Below are positions 7,231 through 14,012 of a DNA stretch of 14,012 nt, in pieces. Below the pieces are notes generated by a model. It saw nothing but the letters and a program-made list of their open reading frames with translations. It ran no database searches and was not told the DNA's origin. Numbering within the stretch: position 1 is the first letter of the stretch; the number at the start of each line of letters is the position of its first letter. This DNA comes from Bacteroidales bacterium UBA1736 (lineage in GTDB: Bacteria > Bacteroidota > Bacteroidia > Bacteroidales > UBA932). The position numbers were made by a program, and so were the translations under genes. The stretch covers positions 1 through 14,012 of the forward strand of contig DCIC01000124.1 of the NCBI GenBank assembly GCA_002315825.1. The letters are read 5' to 3'.

Positions 7231-9468
7231 ATGAAACCTATTTACTTCCTTTCAATTATGGTCTGCCTTGCGGCAAGCTGCACGGTACAGACTCCTCAGG
7301 ACCGCCTGACAGTAAACGATGAGAAGATAAACGAACTTATCGCCAGTATGAGTCTGGATGAGAAAGTCCAGATGCTGCACAGTAAGACCAATATGTCTTC
7401 CGCAGGAAACGAAAGACTCGGTATCGCTGATATGAACTACGCCGACGGCCCCTTCGGAATCAGAGAGGAGGGCGTTCCCAACGGATTCACCCCGGCAGGC
7501 TGGACAACTGACTCAGCCACCTTCTTCCCCACAGGATCGGCACTGGCCGCAACCTGGTCTGAAGAGCTTGCCTACAAATACGGAAGCGGTATGGGTAAGG
7601 AAGCAAGACTCAGAGGCAAGGACATCATCCTCGGACCCGCAATCAATATCCAGAGGCTGCCTGTATGCGGACGCAGTTACGAGTACCTCAGCGAGGATCC
7701 GTTCCTGGCAGCAAGACTTGCAGTCGGATACACAAAGGGATCCCAAGATATGGGCACAGCCGTATGTATCAAGCATTTCGCTCTGAACAATCAGGAGACC
7801 AACCGCGGCACGGTCAATGTCATCTGCGACGAGCGCACAATGAGGGAAATCTACTTCAAGCCCTTCGAGGCCGCTGTCAAGGAGGCAGGCGCAATGGCAG
7901 TGATGCCCGCATACAACAAGATCAATGGAGACTATTGCTCGGAAAACGAGTACCTCCTAAATGAGGTTCTCCGCGGAGAATGGGGATTCAAGGGTATGAC
8001 AGTTTCAGACTGGGGAGGCACACACTCCACTATGGGAGCGGCACTTCACGGTCTGGACGTGCAGATGACCGGCGACCACTATCTTGGTCCCGCCCTTATC
8101 GACTCTGTCAAAGCCGGAAAGGTTCCCGAGGAAGTGGTCGATGCAAAAGTGCGTGAGATACTGCGCGTTCGTTTTGCAATTGAGCCCGTTCCCGCAGATG
8201 TCGCAAATCAGGCTACAGCATCACAGCCCGAGAGCCGTCAGACTGCATACGAAGTGGCATCCAAGGCCGTCGTTCTTCTCAAAAATCAGAACAAAATACT
8301 TCCTATATCAAAGGATGTCAAGAAGATTGCAGTCATCGGACGCAATGCCGTCGCAACCGTTGCCTCAGGAGGTATGGGTGCAGGAGTAAAAGCTCCCTAT
8401 GAGATCACTCCCCTCCAGGGTATCAAGAACAAAGCTCCCGAAGGAGTGGAGATAACATACGCTCAGGCTTATAAGAACTACGCGGGAATGTTCGCACGCT
8501 GGTTCGGGCTTGCTGACAGCCCCGACAACGCCGCTGAAATCAATGAGAGCCCCGACCCCGCTATGCTCGCAGAAGCAGTAGAGAAAGCAAAAGATGCCGA
8601 TCTGGTAATCTTCGTCTGCGGAACCAACAAGAACATTGAGACAGAAGGCAGCGACAGACAGACTATCGACCTCCCCGTAGGGCAGAATGAGATCGTGAAA
8701 GCGCTCTCCGAGGTCAATCCCAAGATTGTCAGCATCATCATCTCCGGAGGTCCCTGCGACGTTCAGGAATTGGACAAGTACTCTCAGGCGATTGTCCAAG
8801 GCTGGTGGAACGGCCTTGAAGGAGGCAACGCTCTTGCCGATATCCTCTTTGGCAACATCGCTCCTTCCGGAAAGCTTCCTTTCACATTCCCCATTAAGCT
8901 TGAGGATTCTCCCGCCTATGCAATGGGCAACTTCCCTCAGAAGGTGGAAGTACTCGGCGATATGTTCGGCAATCAATACCGCAAGGACATCCAGGGACAG
9001 AGAATGATGCGCAACATCAAAGTGGACGCATACTACACTGAGGGACCCCTGGTAGGCTACAGATGGTTCGACACCAAGAATCTTCCAGTCAAATATGCAT
9101 TCGGATATGGCCTATCTTATGTTGATTTCAAGTATTCCGACATCAAGGCTTCTGCAAGCAAGAAAGCCATCAAGGTATCCTTCAACCTTACCAATACAGG
9201 TGATATGGATGCTGATGAAGTGGCTCAGCTCTATGTAAGCCGCATTGATGCAACTGTCTCCTGGCCCGCAAAAGAGTTGAAAGCATTCAAGCGTGTTTCT
9301 TTGGCTGCAGGGCAGACTCAGAAGGTCGAGCTCAGCATTCCTGTAAGCGAACTTCAATACTGGGATGAGCAGACGAAGGACTGGACCCTCGAAAAGGGCC
9401 AGATAAAGCTTCTTCTGGGAAGCGCTTCCGACGATATCCGCCTGGAATCAACCGTAGAAATCAAATAA
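7231..9468 (+). CDS. Glycoside hydrolase family 3 beta-glycosidase (beta-glucosidase/xylosidase type), predicted lipoprotein
   Basis: A 745-aa GH3 enzyme that should release terminal beta-linked sugars from oligosaccharides or glycosides by a retaining mechanism. MKPIYFLSIMVCLAASC is a lipoprotein-type signal (C17) without a following acidic surface-export motif, so a periplasmic location is likelier. The barrel domain spans about 30-320, with DGPFG (72-76), GRSYEYLSEDP (147-157), KHF (181-183) and the nucleophile motif VSDWGG (D260). The alpha/beta C-terminal domain follows (VVLLKNQNKILP, 347-358; TEGSDR, 471-476, where E472 is the expected acid/base). An Fn3-like domain closes the protein (about 640-745, with VAQLYVS and KELKAFKRV). 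Length and domain order are those of full BglX-type enzymes. The start at 7231 is preferred over a TTG at 7186 because of the signal peptide and the candidate promoter at 7201. The kinase gene follows after 8 bp. Exact sugar specificity is undetermined. Confidence 0.95.
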   Translation: MKPIYFLSIMVCLAASCTVQTPQDRLTVNDEKINELIASMSLDEKVQMLHSKTNMSSAGNERLGIADMNYADGPFGIREEGVPNGFTPAGWTTDSATFFPTGSALAATWSEELAYKYGSGMGKEARLRGKDIILGPAINIQRLPVCGRSYEYLSEDPFLAARLAVGYTKGSQDMGTAVCIKHFALNNQETNRGTVNVICDERTMREIYFKPFEAAVKEAGAMAVMPAYNKINGDYCSENEYLLNEVLRGEWGFKGMTVSDWGGTHSTMGAALHGLDVQMTGDHYLGPALIDSVKAGKVPEEVVDAKVREILRVRFAIEPVPADVANQATASQPESRQTAYEVASKAVVLLKNQNKILPISKDVKKIAVIGRNAVATVASGGMGAGVKAPYEITPLQGIKNKAPEGVEITYAQAYKNYAGMFARWFGLADSPDNAAEINESPDPAMLAEAVEKAKDADLVIFVCGTNKNIETEGSDRQTIDLPVGQNEIVKALSEVNPKIVSIIISGGPCDVQELDKYSQAIVQGWWNGLEGGNALADILFGNIAPSGKLPFTFPIKLEDSPAYAMGNFPQKVEVLGDMFGNQYRKDIQGQRMMRNIKVDAYYTEGPLVGYRWFDTKNLPVKYAFGYGLSYVDFKYSDIKASASKKAIKVSFNLTNTGDMDADEVAQLYVSRIDATVSWPAKELKAFKRVSLAAGQTQKVELSIPVSELQYWDEQTKDWTLEKGQIKLLLGSASDDIRLESTVEIK

Positions 9469-9476
9469 TTGGGAAT

Positions 9477-10610
9477 ATGGATATGTTCTCTTTTACAAAA
9501 GAAAATAATATCATAAAAGCAAAAGGTTCATTGGACGGCAAGGGAGCAGATTCCCTTGTCGCCGCAATGGCCATAGATGCTTGTTCGACCTTGGATTTTG
9601 ACGAGGTTAGTGACATCAATTTTGCAGCCCTGCGCAGTATGCTCCGCAGCAGAAGGAATGGGCTCAAATTCAATATTATTAATGTATCGGACAACGTAGC
9701 AGAAAAATTCGAAGACTCCGGAGTGTCCGTATTCATCACTATCTGCCGAAAGCCCAAGCCCCTTAATATCAAGGATTACGAAGAGTTCGGCGCCGGGTAT
9801 CTATCCAAAGCGTACAACAGCGCGGACGGAGATTCAATGCTGAAGGTCTATGGGCCTATGGTCCCAGAAAGCGTAGCCATACGGGAGAAGACACTGTCCC
9901 GCGCAGTGATGGTCTTCGGTATCCCCACCCCTCTTGTCGGATCATACTACAAGGATGGAGAGATGAAAGGGCTTGATTTCGAAAGGATTCCCGGAAAACG
10001 TTCGTTCTCCAGAATCATTTCCGACGAGCCGGACAGACTGGAAGAGATCACTGTCAAGTTTGCAAAGATGTGCAAGGAGCTCCACTCCACTGAGTGCGAC
10101 ACTGAAATCTTTCCGGACAGGGCCTCATTCTACCGCAAGGCAGTCAACGACTGCAAGGAGCTTTCTGAGGAGCAAAAGGAGGAAGTGTACAGATTCATTG
10201 ACAGCATTCCGAGGGCGACGACTTGTCTCCACGGTGATATGCAGCTAAGCAATGTAATCTCTGACGGCAAGGATGACCTCTGGATTGACCTTTCGGACTT
10301 CAGTTACGGCAATCCTATGATGGATATGGGAATGTGGTATTTCCTCTCGATGCTCAACCCAGAAAGGCTTTGTCAGCACATTTTCCATTTGAGCAAGGAG
10401 CAGATGAGCCGGATCTGGGACATTTTTATGGAAGAATATTTCGGAGCCGACACCCCTTCAAAGAAAGAGGAGGTCATCAGTATGGTGGAGCCGTATGCAG
10501 CCCTGCATATGATATATCTTGGATCCACCTATTGCTTTGAGCCCTTTATGCTCCCATATATCAAAGAGAAGATGTTCAAGCTCCAGCCTGAGACTACTCA
10601 TCCACTGTGA
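9477..10610 (+). CDS. STAS-like domain fused to aminoglycoside-phosphotransferase-type kinase
   Basis: A 377-aa cytoplasmic protein with no signal peptide or membrane segment. Residues 1-95 have the STAS/anti-sigma-antagonist pattern: a G-LDG strand start, CSTLDFDEVSDINFAALRSM (36-55), then FNIINVSDNVAEKFEDSGV (65-83). Residues 100-377 are a choline/aminoglycoside-kinase fold: K123 in LKVYG, E137 in REKTL, the catalytic loop HGDMQLSNV (252-260, with D254 and N259) and WIDLSDFSYG (269-278, with D271/D274 as the metal-binding DFG-like element). It resembles the APH-like family first described as a Fibrobacter paralogous group. The substrate is unknown: a sugar, amino sugar, small metabolite or protein is possible, and drug resistance should not be assumed. 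It starts 8 bp after the GH3 stop, so the two are probably co-transcribed, which hints at a sugar-derived substrate. Its end overlaps the opposing CotH gene by 17 bp. Confidence 0.85.
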   Translation: MDMFSFTKENNIIKAKGSLDGKGADSLVAAMAIDACSTLDFDEVSDINFAALRSMLRSRRNGLKFNIINVSDNVAEKFEDSGVSVFITICRKPKPLNIKDYEEFGAGYLSKAYNSADGDSMLKVYGPMVPESVAIREKTLSRAVMVFGIPTPLVGSYYKDGEMKGLDFERIPGKRSFSRIISDEPDRLEEITVKFAKMCKELHSTECDTEIFPDRASFYRKAVNDCKELSEEQKEEVYRFIDSIPRATTCLHGDMQLSNVISDGKDDLWIDLSDFSYGNPMMDMGMWYFLSMLNPERLCQHIFHLSKEQMSRIWDIFMEEYFGADTPSKKEEVISMVEPYAALHMIYLGSTYCFEPFMLPYIKEKMFKLQPETTHPL

Positions 10611-12213
10611 TGCCGACTACCTTGTCCATCCAGGCGACCCTTTCCTCAACCACTTTCTTGAGATACTCGACCTCTGCCTCGTATGATCCCAGAGCCTGAA
10701 AATTCATATGTACCTTGGAGGAGAGAATCTTCCAGCGTGTATAATTGAGTTTCTGGGACTCATCCACTTCTGCAGCCCAATAATCGATAAAGGACAGCAG
10801 ATTGTCAGAAGTGAGCCCCCCTTGGGTCCTCGCTTCCTTCCATATCTCCTTTATCCTCCCTCCATTGTCCGAGACTACCCTCTGAGCCCATTTTCTTACC
10901 TGAGCAGCATAAGAGCTTCCATAAGAGAATGCAAGATACCCAGAGTAAGAGTTGATCGGATGGGTTCTGTTGTCATTGTCGAAGGTCAGGTCGAAATCCC
11001 ATCCCGGTCCGATATGGAGTTTGGGGTCATTCCTCTCTTTATAGACCTTGGTGCAATAGAATGTGTCTGTGTTGCCCGTCATCTCCCCAAGAAGAAAATA
11101 CCTCAAAAAGCTGTCCACATCCAATATGTCATCATACCCGGCGGAGGGGTTAAGTATCTGGTCCTCGAAGGTCTTGATATAGTTTTGGATATAACTGTTC
11201 TGATTGGCATTGATGTCTTTGTCGTCCGGTTCCCTGATGCGCACGTGAGTGCCGTTGTTGGTATAGAAATAGCCGACGCCGTCAGTCGAATAACAGTCAA
11301 AATCCATAAGGTATCCCCCTGTCACCTCCACGGCGGATGTTTCAGTGGGTTTCATTTTGGTAATGGCAACACGGTCTTCGTGGATCTCCACCTGGTCGCA
11401 TAACGTATATGTACCCATATATTCTCCGTTCAGCAGCAGCTCAACCATAATGCCGGTAGGAGTGAAGGCCATATTCAGAGCTTTGCTCACCTCAAAGGAG
11501 AGAATGTTGCGCAGCATTGTCTTGTCGCCATAAGCATTGATAAGGACCCAATCCCGGGCCTTTGCCTTCAATCCGGCAAAATGAGCTCCGTCATCCAGTT
11601 TGATGCGATAGGGCTTCTTGGGCATGTCCCAGCTCGCATTCCCTCGACCTTTGATCTTCATTGAGTGCAACTTGCAGGATTTACCCCCATCGGTAATGAC
11701 AAATACGTTTCCTAAGGTATACCAGTCCTTCGACAAGACCTCAGCGTGGCTTTTGGTATGAACTACCAGGAATGGCAGATTTGTCATCTGGAGCATAGAG
11801 GAGTAGTCTCCATCAGATGGATAACCTTCGTATTTGATATCGGATATCTCTGTCCTATGGCCGCTGCGTCCGTAGTAGCGCAGATATTTGAAGCCCTTGG
11901 AACAAGTGATATCCACTTGATTGATGCCCGATGAAGGCTTTTCCTTGATGATGTAGATGGGTACAGCATCTGAAAAATCCGGCTGTGTGGCACCTTCAAA
12001 CACGCCCAGAACCATCTTCGAAGGGTCTTCAGCCGCCTTGAAGCTCAAATGAGTGATTACCGTGGGCGCATCCATCTTGGTCTTCACCCCGGGAATGGCC
12101 GACAATATGGCTTCGGGGTCTTCTTCCGGTGAGTCGCCCCCTTCCTCCTTGCTGCAGGAGGAGAGGAGGACTGCCAAAGGCAGTATCAGGAGAAAATATC
12201 TATTCAATTTCAT
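10594..12213 (-). CDS. CotH-kinase-domain surface lipoprotein with discoidin-like N-terminal domain
   Basis: A 539-aa secreted lipoprotein of the CotH family, whose Bacillus member is a spore-coat protein kinase; the role in Bacteroidota is not established. MKLNRYFLLILPLAVLLSSC ends at C20, and the next residues SKEE fit the K-(D/E)2 surface-export signal. Residues 50-130 look like the F5/8-type (discoidin) fold often found in secreted Bacteroidota proteins (FKYLRYYGRSGH...ISDIKYEGY). The CotH domain covers about 145-430: GRGNASWDMPKKPYRIKL (189-206), DWVLINAYGDKTMLRN (221-236), ELLLNGEYMGTYTLCDQVEI (258-277) and GPGWDFDLTFDND (402-414). I chose the ATG at 12213 because it gives a clean signal peptide and a sensible leader from the -7 box. 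ATGs at 12216, 12231 and 12234 are in frame; 12234 would leave a leader of fewer than ten bases. The gene converges on the STAS-kinase gene. Confidence 0.9.
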   Translation of the reverse strand: MKLNRYFLLILPLAVLLSSCSKEEGGDSPEEDPEAILSAIPGVKTKMDAPTVITHLSFKAAEDPSKMVLGVFEGATQPDFSDAVPIYIIKEKPSSGINQVDITCSKGFKYLRYYGRSGHRTEISDIKYEGYPSDGDYSSMLQMTNLPFLVVHTKSHAEVLSKDWYTLGNVFVITDGGKSCKLHSMKIKGRGNASWDMPKKPYRIKLDDGAHFAGLKAKARDWVLINAYGDKTMLRNILSFEVSKALNMAFTPTGIMVELLLNGEYMGTYTLCDQVEIHEDRVAITKMKPTETSAVEVTGGYLMDFDCYSTDGVGYFYTNNGTHVRIREPDDKDINANQNSYIQNYIKTFEDQILNPSAGYDDILDVDSFLRYFLLGEMTGNTDTFYCTKVYKERNDPKLHIGPGWDFDLTFDNDNRTHPINSYSGYLAFSYGSSYAAQVRKWAQRVVSDNGGRIKEIWKEARTQGGLTSDNLLSFIDYWAAEVDESQKLNYTRWKILSSKVHMNFQALGSYEAEVEYLKKVVEERVAWMDKVVGITVDE

Positions 12214-12247
12214 CATAGCAACAATCTTCATCATTCCTCACAATTTT

Positions 12248-12255
12248 CAAAGATA
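12248..12255 (-). promoter_or_regulatory. Candidate -7 promoter box for the CotH gene
   Basis: The minus strand reads TATCTTTG, an exact match to TAnnTTTG, ending 13 bases before the first ATG (12234) and 34 bases before the preferred ATG (12213). No clear -33 TTTG is found at the usual 19-21 base spacing. It lies inside the spacer of the oppositely directed candidate promoter of the permease gene. Confidence 0.5.
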
Positions 12256-12267
12256 GTGAAAAATACC

Positions 12268-12275
12268 TAACTTCG
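12268..12275 (+). promoter_or_regulatory. Candidate -7 promoter box for the permease-riboflavin kinase gene
   Basis: TAACTTCG has one T-to-C change from TAnnTTTG and sits 23 bases before the ATG at 12299. A TTTT (12244-12247) stands 20 bases upstream, about the position of a -33 element. AGGA (12290-12293), 5 bases before the ATG, is a possible ribosome binding site. No FMN riboswitch fits in this short leader. Confidence 0.4.
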
Positions 12276-12298
12276 CGACCGGTTTTTTTAGGACAAAT

Positions 12299-13975
12299 AT
12301 GGGAATGAAGAAGAAAATGGGGCTTGGCTCGTGCATTCTGGTGATAATCGGAGCGTGCGTTGGAAGTGCCATTTTTTCCATTTCAGGTATGACCGTGTAT
12401 CTGGCCGGCGGTTCGGCAGTGCTCAGCTGGGTCATTGCGGCTCTATTATACTGCGCATATGGTATTCTTCTATCCGAACTGGCCGTGAGATACCCTAGCT
12501 CGGGAGGCATCTACATCTTCCCGAAAAGAGCCTTCGGAGGCAGGAGGGGAAGTTTCTGGGGATTTGTCAGTGCCTGGGGATATATCATTTCCAACATCAT
12601 CGCAATCGGATTTTCCGCAATCTACGCGGGCACATACTTCAGCGCCGGATTCCCTGGAATCGCGTCAAGCAGGATATTCTCCATAGCTGCGGTCATCATC
12701 GCTCCTCTTATCATATTCTCCGGAAAGAAAAGGTCTCAGATCATTCAGAATCTGCTGATTATCCTGCTCATCGCAACGATGCTCATCTATTGCGGAAGCG
12801 CCATTTTCGGAGGTCATTTCCAGAGCTCGCATTTTGACAATTTCTTCAATGCAGGGGTCGGGGGAAAAGGAGGCTTCTTGAGCGCCGTGCCGCTTGCAAT
12901 GGTCGCATACGGAGGTTGCGTCGCTGTCTCCTTTATGACTTCTGAAGTCCGGAACCCTTCCCGCAACGTGTCCCTGTCTCTCTTTCTGGGTCTTGGGATA
13001 ACTGCGGTCCTTTATATCCTCATTATTATTTCCATAATCGGGACTCTACCCATATCCGTTCTCAAAGAAGACAGTGAGATGAGATTCATCCCTATCTTTG
13101 CATCAATTTCGGTGGGCTACCTCAGCGACAGCCTATGGCTTTCGGTTCTGGTGTCAGTCTGCGCCACCATAGCTCTGGTCACGACTATCATCATACTGCT
13201 CCGAGTCAATGCGAGGGCCATCCAGGCAATGTCAATAGAAGCTTTCTTTCCCAAAGTCTTCTACAAGGAAGATAAAAACGGAACTCCAGTCGCAGCTATT
13301 GCGATAATGGGAGCGATGGCGTTATTTCTATGTTTCTTCCCGGAGTGGACTTCCCATATGATAACTCTCGGCGCGGTTCTCAACATCCTGTCAATGAGCA
13401 TCACTTGTATTTCGCTCATAAGGTCGAGAAAGGAAGGCAATGGCACCGGCAGCTCATTCCGGGCCCCTCTGGGGACTGCTCTTCCGGTAGGCGTAATCTG
13501 CGTGTTTGCTATTTGTTATATGCCGGACATTATCTCCGGCGGGGGAAAGATGTGGCTTTTCACTGCCGCCGTCTATCTGCTCGGTATGGTTTTCTATCTG
13601 GCCGGAAACAGGAGGTCAGAGCAGAGAATCAGCGGCACCATAGTCAAAGGAAACGGCAGAGGCCATACGGTCGGTATGCCTACGGCCAATCTTGCGGTGT
13701 TCCCCGGAGAGAAAATACCGGTGTCGGGCGTATGGGAAACCGAGGTGTTTCTGGATGGGAAAATCTATCGGGGCGTGACCAATGTCGGCCCCAGACCTAG
13801 CGTAGAGGATACCGGCGTATCCACGGTGGAGACTTACATCCTGAATTTTGACGGAACAGTCTATGACAAGCATATGACCCTGCATTTCAAGCGTTTCATC
13901 CGCGAGACCAAGACTTTTGCAAATCTGGATGAAGTGAAGAAGCAGGTCGAAATCGATATCAGTTCGATTGACTAA
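12299..13975 (+). CDS. APC-superfamily amino-acid-type permease fused to a C-terminal riboflavin kinase domain
   Basis: One 558-aa reading frame joins two whole modules. Residues 8-437 form an about 12-helix APC-superfamily transporter: GACVGSAIF (18-26) is the helix 1 substrate-loop motif, SELAVRYPSSGGIYIF (59-74) and AYGGCVAVSFMTSEVRNPSR (203-222) are typical of amino acid permeases. After a linker of only a few residues (438-443), residues 444-553 match the riboflavin kinase domain of RibF: GRGHTVGMPTANL (453-465) with the Mg/ATP-binding T462 and N464, GVWETEV (477-483), TNVGPRP (494-500), VETYILNFDG (510-519) with the expected catalytic E511, and a TFANLDEVKKQV tail. The FAD synthetase half of RibF is absent. 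With 12 helices the kinase would face the cytoplasm, where ATP is available. Expected chemistry: riboflavin + ATP to FMN. The transported substrate is unknown. The start could also be the ATG at 12305. Confidence 0.9.
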   Translation: MGMKKKMGLGSCILVIIGACVGSAIFSISGMTVYLAGGSAVLSWVIAALLYCAYGILLSELAVRYPSSGGIYIFPKRAFGGRRGSFWGFVSAWGYIISNIIAIGFSAIYAGTYFSAGFPGIASSRIFSIAAVIIAPLIIFSGKKRSQIIQNLLIILLIATMLIYCGSAIFGGHFQSSHFDNFFNAGVGGKGGFLSAVPLAMVAYGGCVAVSFMTSEVRNPSRNVSLSLFLGLGITAVLYILIIISIIGTLPISVLKEDSEMRFIPIFASISVGYLSDSLWLSVLVSVCATIALVTTIIILLRVNARAIQAMSIEAFFPKVFYKEDKNGTPVAAIAIMGAMALFLCFFPEWTSHMITLGAVLNILSMSITCISLIRSRKEGNGTGSSFRAPLGTALPVGVICVFAICYMPDIISGGGKMWLFTAAVYLLGMVFYLAGNRRSEQRISGTIVKGNGRGHTVGMPTANLAVFPGEKIPVSGVWETEVFLDGKIYRGVTNVGPRPSVEDTGVSTVETYILNFDGTVYDKHMTLHFKRFIRETKTFANLDEVKKQVEIDISSID

Positions 13976-13977
13976 GC

Positions 13978-14012
13978 TCAGAAATCATCGCCGCGGCGAC
14001 CTTTGATGAAGC
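13978..14012 (-). CDS. Possible C-terminal end of a leftward gene (partial)
   Basis: Reading leftward from the window edge, one frame gives ...FIKGRRGDDF followed by TGA (13978-13980). The basic-then-acidic tail looks like a genuine protein C-terminus, and the stop lies 2 bp beyond the stop of the converging permease fusion. Only eleven codons are visible. Another frame is also open across the edge, so the gene is tentative and no function can be assigned. Confidence 0.4.
   Translation of the reverse strand, partial: FIKGRRGDDF

Noticed and set aside
8365..8976. 203-aa open frame antisense to the GH3 gene
   Set aside because: It lies wholly inside a strong GH3 coding region, with no recognisable domain; it is a shadow of biased codon use.
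9477..10610. Aminoglycoside resistance gene
   Set aside because: Only the general kinase fold and catalytic loop are shared; the STAS fusion and glycosidase neighbour point to a metabolic or regulatory role.
10708..11403. 231-aa open frame antisense to the CotH gene
   Set aside because: The opposite strand encodes conserved CotH motifs throughout; the antisense protein shows no family features.
12235..12298. FMN riboswitch controlling the permease-riboflavin kinase gene
   Set aside because: The leader is only about 20 bases from the candidate promoter and shows none of the conserved FMN aptamer segments.
13989..13998. Palindrome CGCCGCGGCG as a terminator
   Set aside because: It is only 10 bp with no loop and no T-tract, and it lies within the likely tail of a leftward coding region.

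Overview
The window looks like a chromosomal segment of a Bacteroidales-type member of the Bacteroidota. The evidence is two RagB/SusD-family lipoproteins, several type II signal peptides (three of them followed by the K-(D/E)2 surface-export signal of this phylum), promoter-like TAnnTTTG/TAnnTTCG boxes close to start codons, and mostly weak Shine-Dalgarno sequences. No rRNA, tRNA, CRISPR array, transposase or phage gene was seen.

Layout. (1) Bases 1-219 are non-coding. They hold a candidate leftward promoter (62-69), a strong intrinsic terminator with an 18-bp perfect stem (101-163) that ends the leftward transcript, and a short two-copy direct repeat (173-214). (2) Bases 220-7099 form a leftward block: a sodium/solute symporter, then two tandem paralogous SusD-like lipoproteins of 884 and 880 aa. 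Both carry a roughly 220-residue coiled-coil insert between the lipid anchor and the SusD fold, and no SusC/TonB-dependent transporter is present. (3) From a divergent 131-bp intergenic region a rightward pair starts: a GH3 beta-glycosidase lipoprotein and, 8 bp later, a STAS-like domain fused to an aminoglycoside-phosphotransferase-type kinase. (4) A leftward CotH-kinase surface lipoprotein overlaps the tail of that kinase by 17 bp. (5) A 64-85 bp divergent promoter region separates it from a rightward APC-superfamily permease that continues in frame into a complete riboflavin kinase domain. (6) The last 35 bases look like the C-terminus of a leftward gene.

How they may fit together. The symporter, SusD-like proteins and GH3 enzyme suggest capture, hydrolysis and import of a glycoside or related solute, but this is not a canonical polysaccharide utilisation locus because SusC is absent. 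The permease-riboflavin kinase fusion is the most unusual item. It puts a membrane transporter and an FMN-forming enzyme in one chain, which suggests uptake coupled to phosphorylation or flavin-dependent control of transport. That interpretation is inference; the domain fusion itself is read directly from one uninterrupted reading frame.
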